Source of the DNA: Scytonema hofmannii PCC 7110
GTDB lineage: Bacteria > Cyanobacteriota > Cyanobacteriia > Cyanobacteriales > Nostocaceae
Assembly (NCBI RefSeq): GCF_000346485.2
Contig: NZ_KQ976354.1
Span: 4,732,436 to 4,796,435, forward strand
Length of the DNA stretch: 64,000 nt
Reading direction: 5' to 3'
Made by a program: the position numbers and the translations under genes. Below the pieces are notes generated by a model. That model was not told the origin of the DNA. It searched no databases and was given only the letters and a program-made list of their open reading frames with translations. This document shows, one piece after another, positions 34,621 through 45,427 of this stretch (the stretch's first letter is position 1; each line of letters opens with the position of its first letter).

Positions 34621-36573
34621 ATGCCTACTTACCGCGCTCTACCCATACTGGAAATAGAAGGTAAAAAAAATCCTCCTACTTTAATGGAAGATATTCTCCA
34701 TATTTCTGTAGAAGAAAGCCTGCATCGTCCAGGAATGTTTACTTTGATTATCCAGAATGATTACTATCCTGGTCGAAACGAAGATAAACCTTGGCGTCAC
34801 AAAAACTTATTACAAATTGGTAAATCTGTTAAAATTGGTTTTAATTCCAGCACCACAGAATCCCCTGATTTTGTTGATGAAAATCCAGGTCAAATTCTAG
34901 AAGGCGAAATTACAGCAATTGAAACTAATTTTACTAATAAATCCCAAGCTCATTTCATAGTTCGAGGTTATGATTATTCTCACCGCCTGCATCGGGGACG
35001 CTATAATCGTTCTTTTGTCAACAAAACTGATAGCGATATTGTTAAACAAATTGCTCGGGAAACAGGAATCAAAACTGGTACTATAGACTCTAGTGGTGTT
35101 GTCCATGAATATCTGTTTCAAGAAAATCAAACTAATATGGAGTTTCTGCGAGAAAGAGCAGCACGTATTGGCTTTGAGTTATTTATCCAAAATGGCAAAC
35201 TTAACTTTCGCAAACCCAAAGCTGACAAGCAAAAATTAACCCTTAAATGGTTAACAGATTTGCATAGTTTTCGCGTTCGCGTTACCAGTGCAGAACAGGT
35301 GAAAGAAGTTGAAGTCAGAGGTTGGGACTACACGCAAAAAAAACCAATTATTTCTAAAGCCAAAACAGGTCAAGTTATTACTCAGACGGAAAATGGTAAA
35401 GGTAATACTACGAGTAATAAATTTAAGGGTAAACCACCTACGCCAAAAATGATTTTGGTAGACCAGCCAGTGTTTAAGCCCAAAGAAGCTGATACAATGG
35501 CGCAAGCTTTATGTGATGAACTTGAAGGACAATTTATTTACGCAGATGCTAAAGCTGAGGGTGACACACTCATTCGACCAGGACGAGTTGTTAACCTGCA
35601 AGAGATGGGTCAGCATAGCGGTAGCTATTATGTTACAGAGACTCGCCACACTTACAGCGATCGCATTTACATCACTGAGTTTAGCGTTCGCGGTTCGCGA
35701 GGAGGTGACTTGTTATCAGTTATAGCCCCTCAGACTCAATTACAACCAGGTCAAACCTTTCTCGTCGGTATCGTTACAGATAACCAAGACCCCAAAGGCT
35801 TAGGTCGAGTAAAAGTCAAGTTTCCTACCTTGACTGAAGAACATAATAGTAATTGGGCGAGAATAGTAGCTCCGGGAGCAGGTTCTAATCGCGGGATATA
35901 TTGGCTACCAGAAGTAAACGATGAAGTGTTGGTTTGCTTTGAACACGGCGATATCCACCGTCCTTACATTATTGGCGGAGTTTGGAATGGTAAAGACCCA
36001 ACTCCCAGAACAATAGCCGACACAGTTGTTAGGGGAAAAGTGCGTCTGCGAGAAGAAAAAACCCGTTACGGTCATAAAACAACCTTTGTTGATGAAGATA
36101 AAGGTACTGAGAAACGAGGATACTATATACAAACAGGTACTCGCACTGGTCACTGTCTGCGACTTAATGATAGCGAGCAGTTTATCGAGTTAGAAACTAT
36201 CGGGGGTCATAAAATCCGCTTAAATGACAGACAAAGAATTGTAGAGATTGCTACATCAGGCAGACAAAATATCAGTTTGAATGATATGAATGGCGATATC
36301 AGCATAAATGCTAGGACTACGATTAACAATACCGCAGCTGCTACCATTAGTTCTAGAGCTGCCAACATAAATTTACAGTCTAGTAGTGTAAATACTATTA
36401 ATACTGGTGGTACAAATATTATGACTGCTGGTGGTGCAACTACTATTAATGCTGGTGGTGTAATTACTATTTCTGCTGGTGGTGCAATTGCTATTAATGC
36501 TTCCGCAATTACGCTTAATGCAGGCGTCACTACAGTTACTGGCGCACTGATTTTACATGGCGTACCACTATAA
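34621..36573 (+). CDS. VgrG-like spike/hub protein (Pvc8-like)
   Basis: A 650-residue protein. Residues ~1-370 are the gpD/gp27-like hub (ISVEESLHRPGMFTLIIQND, FIVRGYDYSHRLHRGR, RERAARIGFELFI). Residues ~375-460 are the gp5-type OB domain (FLVGIVTDNQDPKGLGRVKVKFPTL, NWARIVAPGAGSNRGIYWLPEVNDEVLVCFEHGD, PYIIGGVWNG). The C-terminal ~150 residues are a beta-helical needle with NAGG/SAGG repeats. It forms the trimeric spike that pierces the target. No enzymatic extension is fused at the C-terminus. A 154-bp gap separates it from the previous gene. Confidence 0.93.
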   Translation: MPTYRALPILEIEGKKNPPTLMEDILHISVEESLHRPGMFTLIIQNDYYPGRNEDKPWRHKNLLQIGKSVKIGFNSSTTESPDFVDENPGQILEGEITAIETNFTNKSQAHFIVRGYDYSHRLHRGRYNRSFVNKTDSDIVKQIARETGIKTGTIDSSGVVHEYLFQENQTNMEFLRERAARIGFELFIQNGKLNFRKPKADKQKLTLKWLTDLHSFRVRVTSAEQVKEVEVRGWDYTQKKPIISKAKTGQVITQTENGKGNTTSNKFKGKPPTPKMILVDQPVFKPKEADTMAQALCDELEGQFIYADAKAEGDTLIRPGRVVNLQEMGQHSGSYYVTETRHTYSDRIYITEFSVRGSRGGDLLSVIAPQTQLQPGQTFLVGIVTDNQDPKGLGRVKVKFPTLTEEHNSNWARIVAPGAGSNRGIYWLPEVNDEVLVCFEHGDIHRPYIIGGVWNGKDPTPRTIADTVVRGKVRLREEKTRYGHKTTFVDEDKGTEKRGYYIQTGTRTGHCLRLNDSEQFIELETIGGHKIRLNDRQRIVEIATSGRQNISLNDMNGDISINARTTINNTAAATISSRAANINLQSSSVNTINTGGTNIMTAGGATTINAGGVITISAGGAIAINASAITLNAGVTTVTGALILHGVPL

Positions 36574-36674
36574 GTTTTACCAACTGTCGAGACGCTTAGT
36601 CCTACAAATAAAATTGTTGGCGGTTGTCTTACTGTGGTGATTGGTTGTTAAGTGCTATTAACCTTGTAAAGCCC

Positions 36675-36708
36675 TGCATAAGTTGAGTTTCATTACAACT
36701 ATTAATAT
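36675..36708 (+). promoter_or_regulatory. Shared upstream motif, copy 3
   Basis: TGCATAAGTTGAGTTTCATT then ACAACTATTAATATT. It begins 62 bp before the gp25 ATG inside the operon. It matches the copy at 9724 over most of its length, so it may be an internal promoter or a shared operator. Confidence 0.4.
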
Positions 36709-36736
36709 TGCAGAGATACATAAATACACACCTGGT

Positions 36737-37159
36737 ATGGCACAAAAAACTGATTATATCGGTGCGGGCTTTGCTTTTCCCCTGAGAGTAAACGTACAGG
36801 GAGGAATTCAACTAAGTGCAGCTGAGCCAAATATAGAAGAATCTATTATGATAATCCTCCGCACGGGATTAGGCGAACGCCTGTATAGACCTGATTTTGG
36901 CTCGCGCTTATCTGAGCTAGTCTTTGAACCACTAAATATTCAAACCCTTTTGCTGATTCGTCTTTATATAGAAGAAGCATTATCCATGTGGGAACCACGC
37001 ATCATTTTAAAAGAAGTGCGTGCTGACCCAGACCCCATCCGCAGCCAAGTCAATATCATTATCGAATACCAACCTAAAAACAGCCCCGAACCCCGCAGCT
37101 TGGTCTACCCATTTTATTTAAGGAACGGGGAACAGGAAATTTTAGATTTTGGATTTTAG
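36737..37159 (+). CDS. gp25/GPW-like baseplate wedge protein (Pvc9-like)
   Basis: A 140-residue protein: GFAFPLRVNVQGGIQLSAAEPNIEESIMIILRTGLGERLYRPDFGSRLSELVFEP, which contains the EPR-type wedge motif (GLGERLYRPDFG) of gp25, then EEALSMWEPRI and VNIIIEYQPKN. It nucleates sheath assembly on the baseplate. The ATG at 36737 is preferred; a TTG at 36683 would add an atypical leader. The last codons (LDFGF) and stop come from the 21-bp tandem repeat that follows. Confidence 0.93.
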   Translation: MAQKTDYIGAGFAFPLRVNVQGGIQLSAAEPNIEESIMIILRTGLGERLYRPDFGSRLSELVFEPLNIQTLLLIRLYIEEALSMWEPRIILKEVRADPDPIRSQVNIIIEYQPKNSPEPRSLVYPFYLRNGEQEILDFGF

Positions 37160-37203
37160 ATTTTAGATTTTGGATTTTAGATTTTAGATTTTGGATTTTA
37201 GAT
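37141..37203. repeat. Three exact 21-bp tandem repeats
   Basis: Unit TTTAGATTTTGGATTTTAGAT repeated exactly three times (37141, 37162, 37183). The same AAATCTAAAATCCAAAAT family appears at about 26248-26270 and 58123-58152. The first unit provides the gp25 stop codon. Confidence 0.9.
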
Positions 37204-37258
37204 TTTTAAGCGAATTACAACCAACAACTAACAACCAACAACTAACAACTAGCATAAA

Positions 37259-39481
37259 ATGGACTTTAATTTTTTACCCAAATTACCAAAATCAAATCTT
37301 GACGATCGCACTTATAAAGATTTAGTTGAAGAGTGTATTCTCCGCATTCCTCGCTATTGTCCCGAATGGACAAACTACAACCCCGGTGACCCAGGAATTA
37401 CTTTAATTGAGATGTTTGCTTGGCTCACTGACCAAATGTTACTGCGGTTCAATCAAGTACCCAGGCGCAATTATATCACTTTTTTAGAGTTGATGGGAAT
37501 TCGCCTGAATCCTCCAACACCTGCAAGATGCGAACTTACATTTTACCTAACTCAAGCTCAACCCGATATTGTCAAGATTCCCTTTGCTACAGAAGTATCT
37601 ACTTTGCGAACCGAAACAGAAGAATCGGTGATTTTTACTACTGACCGTGAGTTGGTAATTGGTAATCCGCAAATCAAGCATTTATTAACAGCAGATACAC
37701 CAGAAGACATCCCCCAACAATTAAGCGATCGCACTCCAGAAAATGCTCAGTGGGAAAATTTTTACACCACGCGGTTGTTCGAGAATTCGATCCCTGGAAA
37801 CTGCTTTTATCTGGTACTAGAAGACCCCGAAAATTCCTTAGAGGGTAATGTAATCTCTCTTAATGTCAAAGGCGAAGCAGCTCAAACTACTGGTATTAAC
37901 CCTGACGATCCTCCCCTTATCTGGTCAGCTTGGAATGGGAAAAATTGGCAAGAAATTCTTCGGGTCGAAGATAACACTAAAGGTTTCAGTTTTAGCGAAA
38001 TCGCTCAACCTTTAGATGGAGCTGACATTATTCTACATTTACCGCAACAATTGCCCAATACTGTCTTTGGTAATGGTTACAAAGGTCACTGGATACGCTG
38101 TATTTACACTCAGCCCAAAGAGACACAACCTAACTACAGTAATTCTCCTAGCATAATCAGTCTAACAGTAAACTCTGTTGGTATAGCTGGAAGTGCTACT
38201 CAATGTATCCGTATAGAACATGAACTGCTCGGAGTCAGCAACGGTAAAGCAGGTCAAGTCTTTGAATTACAAAGCGACCCCATCCTAAAGCGGATTCCAC
38301 ATTTGGGAGAACATATCCAAGTCAGGCTCCCAGTTGGAGAAATCCAAGATTGGGTGGAAGTTCCCGACTTTGGCGAATCTAGTCCCGATGACCTCCACTA
38401 CACCATTGATTCCCAAACAGGTACAGTTCAATTTGGACCCCTGATTCGAGAACCAAGTCAACTTAAACAGCATACACATCAACGGGGATTAAAACAACCA
38501 GGGGGAAGAATTGTCAAGCGAGAGAGTGCTAGAACAAACAATTTAGCAACTTATATTCCTCCAGTCGCAGAGGATACAGAACTAGTTGCTTTAGAAAGAC
38601 AATATGGTAAAGTGCCTCCCATAGGTTCCGAAATATACATGGTTGCCTACCGCACGGGAGGAGGTAGCAAAGGCAACGTCCAAGCAGGAAAAATCACTGT
38701 AATAAAAAATTCAATTCCTTACGTTCAAAGCGTTATCAACTACGAACACGCCCGTTCTGGAGCCGATGCAGAATCTCTAGATGAAGCTGTAATGAGAGTG
38801 CCTCAGATGCTACGTACCCGTGAAACAGCCGTAACTCCGGAAGATTTTGAGCGGGTAGCAAAAGAAGCTGCTCAAAAGGTTGTTGCTCGCGCCCATTGTC
38901 TAACTAAACCGGAACAAACAACAGCTGGGATAGTGCGTTTACTAGTTGTACCTAAAAATGTAGAGACAGATACCTTTGATTTTCGCACCGGAATGAGTCC
39001 AGATGAATTTGCTCTCTCTGAGGAACTCAAAGCAGAGATTTTGCAATACATGAGCGATCGCAAACCTTTGGGCATACAAGTAAAATTAGAGTCACCTGAA
39101 TATGTTGGGGTAAGCGTCAAAACTCAAGTCATATTAGAACCGCACTACAACAATCCCCGCGACCAAGAACGAATTCGCTCTCAAATGCTCGAGCTTTTAT
39201 ACCGCTTTTTAAATCCTCTAGTTGGCGGTTTTGAAGGTAAAGGTTGGGAGTTGGGGCGTCCCGTGTATCCTTCAGATATAGTAGCCCTGTGTCAAAAAAT
39301 ACCTGGTATTCGCTATTTAAGCGTAGTCGAACTATTTGGGCTGTTTAAATACGGTGAAGAATGGTTGCGTGCGGATATGCCAGAACCAGAAATCGACCCT
39401 GGTCCGATAGGACTGATATGTTCTTGGTCAGATACAAAATCCGAATTGCAACCGAGCCACATCATAGAATTCAGAGATTAG
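37259..39481 (+). CDS. Baseplate J-like wedge protein (Pvc11-like)
   Basis: A 740-residue baseplate protein. The N-terminus reads FLPKLPKSNLDDRTYKDLVEECILRIPRYCPEWTNYNPGDPGITLIEMFAWLTDQMLLRFNQVPRRNYITFLELMG, as in eCIS/phage putative baseplate assembly proteins. The C-terminal third contains the gpJ core (YRTGGGSKGNVQAGKIT, ARSGADAESLDEAVMRVPQMLRTRETAVTPEDFERVAKEA). It forms the wedge that links spike hub to sheath. Downstream tail protein I starts 3 bp after the stop. Confidence 0.93.
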   Translation: MDFNFLPKLPKSNLDDRTYKDLVEECILRIPRYCPEWTNYNPGDPGITLIEMFAWLTDQMLLRFNQVPRRNYITFLELMGIRLNPPTPARCELTFYLTQAQPDIVKIPFATEVSTLRTETEESVIFTTDRELVIGNPQIKHLLTADTPEDIPQQLSDRTPENAQWENFYTTRLFENSIPGNCFYLVLEDPENSLEGNVISLNVKGEAAQTTGINPDDPPLIWSAWNGKNWQEILRVEDNTKGFSFSEIAQPLDGADIILHLPQQLPNTVFGNGYKGHWIRCIYTQPKETQPNYSNSPSIISLTVNSVGIAGSATQCIRIEHELLGVSNGKAGQVFELQSDPILKRIPHLGEHIQVRLPVGEIQDWVEVPDFGESSPDDLHYTIDSQTGTVQFGPLIREPSQLKQHTHQRGLKQPGGRIVKRESARTNNLATYIPPVAEDTELVALERQYGKVPPIGSEIYMVAYRTGGGSKGNVQAGKITVIKNSIPYVQSVINYEHARSGADAESLDEAVMRVPQMLRTRETAVTPEDFERVAKEAAQKVVARAHCLTKPEQTTAGIVRLLVVPKNVETDTFDFRTGMSPDEFALSEELKAEILQYMSDRKPLGIQVKLESPEYVGVSVKTQVILEPHYNNPRDQERIRSQMLELLYRFLNPLVGGFEGKGWELGRPVYPSDIVALCQKIPGIRYLSVVELFGLFKYGEEWLRADMPEPEIDPGPIGLICSWSDTKSELQPSHIIEFRD

Positions 39482-39483
39482 CA

Positions 39484-40485
39484 ATGATTCAATCCATATC
39501 TCAGCCAATGTTGGTGCTGTCACTCACCTCGATGCAGCTCCCAGAAACCACAGCATCAACATCTTTATCCCTAAAAGGGGACGTCCGGGAAGAGCTAGTC
39601 AACCAAGATTTGCTAGGGCGTCCTGGAGAAACAAGCGAAATGTTACTTAAAATAGAAAACACTTCAGGTCGTCCATTACGATGGAAACTGGAAATTGAAG
39701 GAGATTTTCCCAATAATTGGTATAGTTGGAGTCAGCTAAACTTTGACGAAATTGATCCCAACCAAAAGGTTGATAAAACAATTTCTTTTCATATACCAAA
39801 TGATTTTTTTGAAAATCAATCGGCATTAAGTTCCGAAAAACGTCAACTCAAAATTAATTATCAAAGCCAAATTTCCCTCTATTTACAATCAGGTGACTCT
39901 CAACAACTCATAGACTACCGAACCTTTAACTTAATTGTACGCCCTAAAACTTCTTACCAAAACTTATTACCAGAAATTTATCGAGAAGCAGACTTTGCGG
40001 CAAGATTTGTCAGCATTTTTGAGCAAGCTTTCGACCCCGCAGTTCAAATCGCAGAAACCCTTTGGGCTTACTTAGACCCTTTAACTGCACCCAAAGCACT
40101 ACTCCCCTTTCTCGCCCATTGGGTAGCTTGGGAAATTGATGACCGTTGGACTCTTGACCAGCAACGGCGTTTAATTCGGAACGCAATAACGCTTTACCGT
40201 TGGCATGGAACTAGCTGGGGTTTGCGTCTTTATTTACATCTTTACACGGGTTTACCGTTAGAGCAAATTCAAATTCGAGAAATTTTTAATCAAGGTTTTG
40301 TGTTCGGTCCAACACGCATCGGTGAAGACTCTATGTTAGGGGGTGGTCGTCCTTATCATTTTCAAGTCGAGCTGCAAGCAAATAATCTCGAACAAATAGA
40401 TGAAAAACTAGTCCGAGAGATTATTGAACGGCAAAAACCTGGCTTTTGTTCCTATGAGCTTGATATTAAAATTTCAAGCTTCTAA
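39484..40485 (+). CDS. Phage tail protein I-like (Pvc12-like)
   Basis: A 333-residue protein. Residues ~20-150 form an Ig-like beta domain (GRPGETSEMLLKIENTSGRPLRWKLEIEG). Residues ~155-333 match tail protein I: YQNLLPEIYREADFAARFVSIFEQAFDP, LLPFLAHWVAWEIDDRWTLDQQRRLIRNAITLYRWHGTSWGLRLYL, then a P2-gpI-like end. The N-terminal Ig-like segment echoes those in the two membrane proteins upstream. The ATG at 39484 lies 3 bp after the previous stop; earlier in-frame codons overlap the J-like gene. It is the last structural gene of the operon. Confidence 0.88.
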   Translation: MIQSISQPMLVLSLTSMQLPETTASTSLSLKGDVREELVNQDLLGRPGETSEMLLKIENTSGRPLRWKLEIEGDFPNNWYSWSQLNFDEIDPNQKVDKTISFHIPNDFFENQSALSSEKRQLKINYQSQISLYLQSGDSQQLIDYRTFNLIVRPKTSYQNLLPEIYREADFAARFVSIFEQAFDPAVQIAETLWAYLDPLTAPKALLPFLAHWVAWEIDDRWTLDQQRRLIRNAITLYRWHGTSWGLRLYLHLYTGLPLEQIQIREIFNQGFVFGPTRIGEDSMLGGGRPYHFQVELQANNLEQIDEKLVREIIERQKPGFCSYELDIKISSF

Positions 40486-40535
40486 TGGTTTAAGATTAGT
40501 CGCCAATGCAGAACTCGGCGTTTAATTTATCTCAG

Positions 40536-41123
40536 CTAAGCAGAAATAGGCTGTCCTATAGTATGTACTTTTACTAATCCTAAATTTCCACGAGCTACCA
40601 TAATGCCGTCAGCAACTTCTATAATTTTATCGATGTTCTCTACTGCTTCTCGTCTTTCGATTTTGGCGATAATACGAATATTTGTATTTGCTCCTTCAAT
40701 CATCCTTTGTGCTGGTTCTAAGTCTTCAGGCGATCGCACAAAGGAAACTGCTACTAAATCTACACCAGATTGAATCCCAAAACGCAAATCGCCCAAATCT
40801 TTTTCTGTTATGGATGTTACAGGTAAACGTGTCTCTGGCAAGTTCACGCCTTTTTTACTAGATATCAAACCGCCAATGATAACCTGTGCGCGAATCTTAT
40901 CCGCATCGCGATCGCTAACAATAACTTTGATGCGACCATCATTAATGAGAATGGGTTCTCCACGTCTGACCATAGCAAATAAAGTTGGCAACGGCAGAGG
41001 GATTTCGTCAGCACTTTTGCCTTCTTTTTGCAGTACAAAAGTGACTTCTTGACCCGCTTCTACAGTAAAGCCCTCTTGTGGTACGATTCCCAACCGAATT
41101 TTTGGACTGCACAAATCTTGCAT
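40536..41123 (-). pseudogene. pyk: Pyruvate kinase remnant
   Basis: A 195-residue frame with clear pyruvate kinase sequence (QDLCSPKIRLG, LINDGRIKV, GGLISSKKGVNLPETRLPVTSITEKDLGDLRFGIQ, VAVSFVRSPEDL, RIIAKIERREAVENIDKI, DGIMVARGNLG). It lacks the N-terminal barrel segment (about 80-90 residues, upstream frame closed by TAG) and everything after ARGNLG, i.e. over half the enzyme. The metal-binding Asp of ARGDLG is Asn. Its broken 3' end lies at the eCIS block edge. It belongs with gap and xfp upstream on this strand. Almost certainly non-functional. Confidence 0.88.
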
Positions 41124-41272
41124 AAGAGCAAGAGGCTATTAACTAGTTAGTACTTTGCTAATATTTCCTTACTTTTCTTCAAGTATGCTAATATGAGCGG
41201 TATGGCTTACATACCACTCAGAGTTGGGTTTTGGTTTTTAATCTAACTGTATCATTTTAATACAATCTTGCA

Positions 41273-41308
41273 TTTGTTGGGTTTCGCTTTCGCTCAACCC
41301 AACCTACA
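41273..41308. repeat. Half copy of the 75-bp palindromic repeat
   Basis: CATTTGTTGGGTTTCGCTTT and CAACCCAACCTAC match the right half of the repeat at 27833. It lies between the pyk remnant and gap. Confidence 0.7.
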
Positions 41309-41323
41309 CCATCCGTGTTGTGT

Positions 41324-42484
<1,161 letters not shown>

Positions 42485-42540
42485 CTAGTTTAATTGGCAT
42501 CTTTTAAGATTTGTGAGGAAGGGTTAGTGGTTAGTAGCTA

Positions 42541-42589
42541 CTGGTCACTGGTCATTGGTCACTGGTCACTGGTCACTGGTCACTGGTCA
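42541..42589. repeat. Seven CTGGTCA heptamers
   Basis: Seven head-to-tail 7-bp units (the third reads TTGGTCA) just before the xfp stop codon on the other strand. Short tandemly repeated heptamers are common in heterocystous cyanobacteria. A GGGATT tandem lies nearby at ~42390-42409. No function is implied. Confidence 0.9.
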
Positions 42590-42598
42590 ACTAACAAC

Positions 42599-44980
42599 TT
42601 AATACGGCCACTTCCATTCACGAACTTCTGGCATATCTTCGCCGTACTTGTAAATGTAGTGTTTGTGCTCAATGAGCTTGTCTTGCAGTGTCTGCTTCAC
42701 GTAAGCTGCTTTATATCCCAGTTTCGATACGCGATTTATTACGTCCATCGCTAGGTGGAAGCGATCTACATCGTTGACTACTGCCATATCAAAAGGTGTA
42801 GTTGTTGTTCCTTCTTCTTTATAACCCCTGACGTGGAGGTTTGCATGGTTCTTGCGACGATAGCTTAAACGGTGAATCAACCAAGGATAACCGTGGAAGG
42901 CAAAGATAATTGGCTTGTCAGTCGTGAAAATGCTGTCAAAGTCGCCATCGTTGAGTCCGTGGGGATGTTCGCTTGCGGGCTGGAGTTTCATTAAGTCTAC
43001 GACGTTTACAACCCGTACCTTGAGGTCGGGGAAGTTTTGCCGCAGAATGTCTACAGCCGCCAAAGTTTCTAGTGTAGGAATATCTCCCGCACAAGCCATC
43101 ACTACGTCTGGTTCCCCGCCTTGGTCGTTACTTGCCCATTCCCAAATACTTACGCCCTTGGTGCAGTGTTTGATTGCCGCATCTATACTAAGGTACTGCA
43201 ATGCTGGTTGTTTTCCAGCAACGATGACGTTCACATAGTTGCGGCTCCGCAAGCAATGGTCAGTTACCGACAGTAAACAATTGGCATCAGGTGGTAAGTA
43301 TACCCGAATCACGTTTGCTTTCTTGTTGACCACTAAGTCAAGAAAACCGGGGTCTTGATGGGAGAAACCATTGTGGTCTTGACGCCAAACGTGAGATGTG
43401 AGCAGGTAATTGAGAGAAGCAATTGGTCTGCGCCAAGGAATATCATGGGAAGTATCAAGCCACTTAGCGTGCTGGTTAAACATGGAGTCTACAATATGGA
43501 TAAACGCCTCGTAGCAGGAGAAGAAACCGTGGCGACCCGTCAAAAGATATCCTTCCAACCAACCCTGACAAGTTGTTTCGCTTAGAATCTCCATGATTCT
43601 ACCGTCGGGTGAGAGAGCATCATCGTAAGGATATTTCTCAGCTACCCAAGTTCGATCTGTCACTTCAAAAATAGCATCCAAGCGATTTGATTTAGTTTCG
43701 TCTGGACCAAAGATGCGGAAGTTACGGCTATCTAGGTTACGTTTCATGACATCCCGCAGGAATTTTCCAGATACTTTTGTGGCTTCACCTACAGTTCTGC
43801 CAGATTCGGTAACATCGATCGCATAATCGCGGAAGTCAGGCATTTTCAAATCCCGCAGTAAAAGGCCACCATTAGCGTGAGGGTTATCACTCATGCGTCG
43901 GTGTCCTTTTGGAGGTAGTTCTAACAGTTCTGGGATCGGTGTACCGTTCTCATCAAAAAGTTCTTCTGGTTTATAACTTCTCAACCACCCTTCCAAGAGT
44001 TGTAAATGTTCTGGGTTTCCTTGTAACTCGCCAAAAGGAACTTGGTGCGATCGCCAGTAATCTTCTGTCTTCTTACCGTCAACTTCTTTGGGACCCGTCC
44101 AACCTTTAGGGCTCCTCAAGATAATCATAGGCCATTGCGGGCGTTGGGAGAAGCCATTATTACGAGCGTCTTCCTGAATTTCTTTAATCTCGTGAGTTAT
44201 GGTTTCTAAAGTTGCTGCCATCAACTGGTGCATGGTTTCGGGATCGGAACCTTCCACAAAATAAGGTTTGTAACCGTAACCTACAAACAGGCTTTCTAAC
44301 TCTTTGTGGCTCAACCGTGATAGCACTGTTGGGTTAGCAATTTTATAACCATTCAGATGCAGAATTGGAAGTACCGCACCATCATGAACCGGGTTAAGAA
44401 ACTTGTTGGAGTGCCAGCTTGTTGCAAGGGGTCCAGTTTCTGCTTCGCCATCCCCAACAACGCAACCAACAATCAGGTCTGGGTTGTCGAAAGCTGCACC
44501 ATAAGCGTGGACGAGGGAATAACCCAATTCACCGCCTTCATGAATAGAACCGGGAACTTCCGGAGTACAGTGGCTACCGATCCCGCCAGGGAAGGAGAAC
44601 TGTTTGAAAAGTTTTTGTAATCCCTCCGCATCTTGGGACACATTTGGGTAATACTTGCTGTAAGTGCCTTCCAGAAATGTGTTGGCAACTATTCCAGGAC
44701 CGCCGTGACCGGGACCTGCAATATAAATCATGTCCAGATCGTACTTTTTAATGATCCGGTTGAGGTGAACGTAAATGAAGTTCAGACCGGGAGTCGTTCC
44801 CCAATGACCTAACAATCTAGGTTTGATATGTTCTATTTTCAGTGGTTCTTTCAGTAGTGGGTTGTCGAGTAAATAGATTTGACCTACAGAAAGATAATTC
44901 GCTGCACGCCAATAGGCGTTTATTTTCTGCAGTTCTTCATCTGATAACGGCTTTGTTTGCGGACGGCTAGCTAAAGTCAT
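42599..44980 (-). CDS. xfp: Phosphoketolase
   Basis: A 793-residue TPP enzyme that splits xylulose-5-phosphate or fructose-6-phosphate with phosphate to acetyl phosphate plus a sugar phosphate. Typical features are [61 protein letters not shown], the TPP/Mg motif [20 protein letters not shown], and [16 protein letters not shown]. Length is normal. With ackA it makes an ATP-yielding route to acetate; with tal and gap it forms a coherent catabolic set. No close gene follows on its 5' side for 450 bp. Confidence 0.97.
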   Translation of the reverse strand: MTLASRPQTKPLSDEELQKINAYWRAANYLSVGQIYLLDNPLLKEPLKIEHIKPRLLGHWGTTPGLNFIYVHLNRIIKKYDLDMIYIAGPGHGGPGIVANTFLEGTYSKYYPNVSQDAEGLQKLFKQFSFPGGIGSHCTPEVPGSIHEGGELGYSLVHAYGAAFDNPDLIVGCVVGDGEAETGPLATSWHSNKFLNPVHDGAVLPILHLNGYKIANPTVLSRLSHKELESLFVGYGYKPYFVEGSDPETMHQLMAATLETITHEIKEIQEDARNNGFSQRPQWPMIILRSPKGWTGPKEVDGKKTEDYWRSHQVPFGELQGNPEHLQLLEGWLRSYKPEELFDENGTPIPELLELPPKGHRRMSDNPHANGGLLLRDLKMPDFRDYAIDVTESGRTVGEATKVSGKFLRDVMKRNLDSRNFRIFGPDETKSNRLDAIFEVTDRTWVAEKYPYDDALSPDGRIMEILSETTCQGWLEGYLLTGRHGFFSCYEAFIHIVDSMFNQHAKWLDTSHDIPWRRPIASLNYLLTSHVWRQDHNGFSHQDPGFLDLVVNKKANVIRVYLPPDANCLLSVTDHCLRSRNYVNVIVAGKQPALQYLSIDAAIKHCTKGVSIWEWASNDQGGEPDVVMACAGDIPTLETLAAVDILRQNFPDLKVRVVNVVDLMKLQPASEHPHGLNDGDFDSIFTTDKPIIFAFHGYPWLIHRLSYRRKNHANLHVRGYKEEGTTTTPFDMAVVNDVDRFHLAMDVINRVSKLGYKAAYVKQTLQDKLIEHKHYIYKYGEDMPEVREWKWPY

Positions 44981-45427
44981 ATCAAAACTCCATCACAAAA
45001 GGATGTTTGCAGATTCCCACGAGTAAGTTTATTTGCCTGCGGTATGGGGATTATCTTACCGATAACACAATAGTATAGAACCTGGGGCTATACGAACCTG
45101 ACCTAAAAGCGTAGGTTTTTCTGAGGTACTATACCCTTTTAGATATCAAAAAAACCAGATAAATAGGTTTAATTACCTTTATGAAAGGCTAACAAATGAA
45201 GTCAATTCTTGGTTGATTTGTAACAAATATTTTATTTCAATCTAAAAAAAAATTATTTTTTAATCATTAAAATTCTATTTCTTCCGCTTATCTCTACCTT
45301 TTGATAGAGGCTTAATATATAGGACTCCTATTTGATTTTTGAAGTATACGTAGGTAGGGCTAAAGCCCACCAGAAGCTTTATGTGGTGGGCTTTAGCCCT
45401 ACCTACTAAGATTTTTTCATAAATCGT
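44981..45427. other. Noncoding gap between xfp and rimM
   Basis: About 450 bp. It contains the xfp promoter region (unassigned), an AT-rich stretch and the palindromic repeat at 45350-45406 beside the rimM stop. No gene seen. Confidence 0.5.
45350..45406. repeat. 57-bp perfect palindromic repeat
   Basis: Arms of 23 bp (GTAGGTAGGGCTAAAGCCCA... and its exact reverse complement) around an 11-bp loop. It lies 20 bp past the rimM stop and could terminate transcription. The left flank (GGACTCCTATTTGATTTTTG) resembles the ends of the MITE at 9543. A reduced relative (GTAGGGTGGGCTAAAAGCCC) is at ~26146. Confidence 0.85.

Noticed and set aside
39361-39483. Longer start for tail protein I
   Set aside because: The extension overlaps the J-like gene by 121 bp and its sequence is unlike the family; ATG 39484 is preferred.
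24481-40485. Prophage tail module
   Set aside because: No capsid, portal, terminase, integrase or lysis genes; Pvc16 and the AAA+ ATPase mark an eCIS.
42541-42589. Possible CRISPR or binding-site array
   Set aside because: Seven contiguous 7-bp units with no spacers; a standard heptamer repeat.
43909-44620. Plus-strand frames over xfp
   Set aside because: Antisense shadows of a strongly conserved enzyme.
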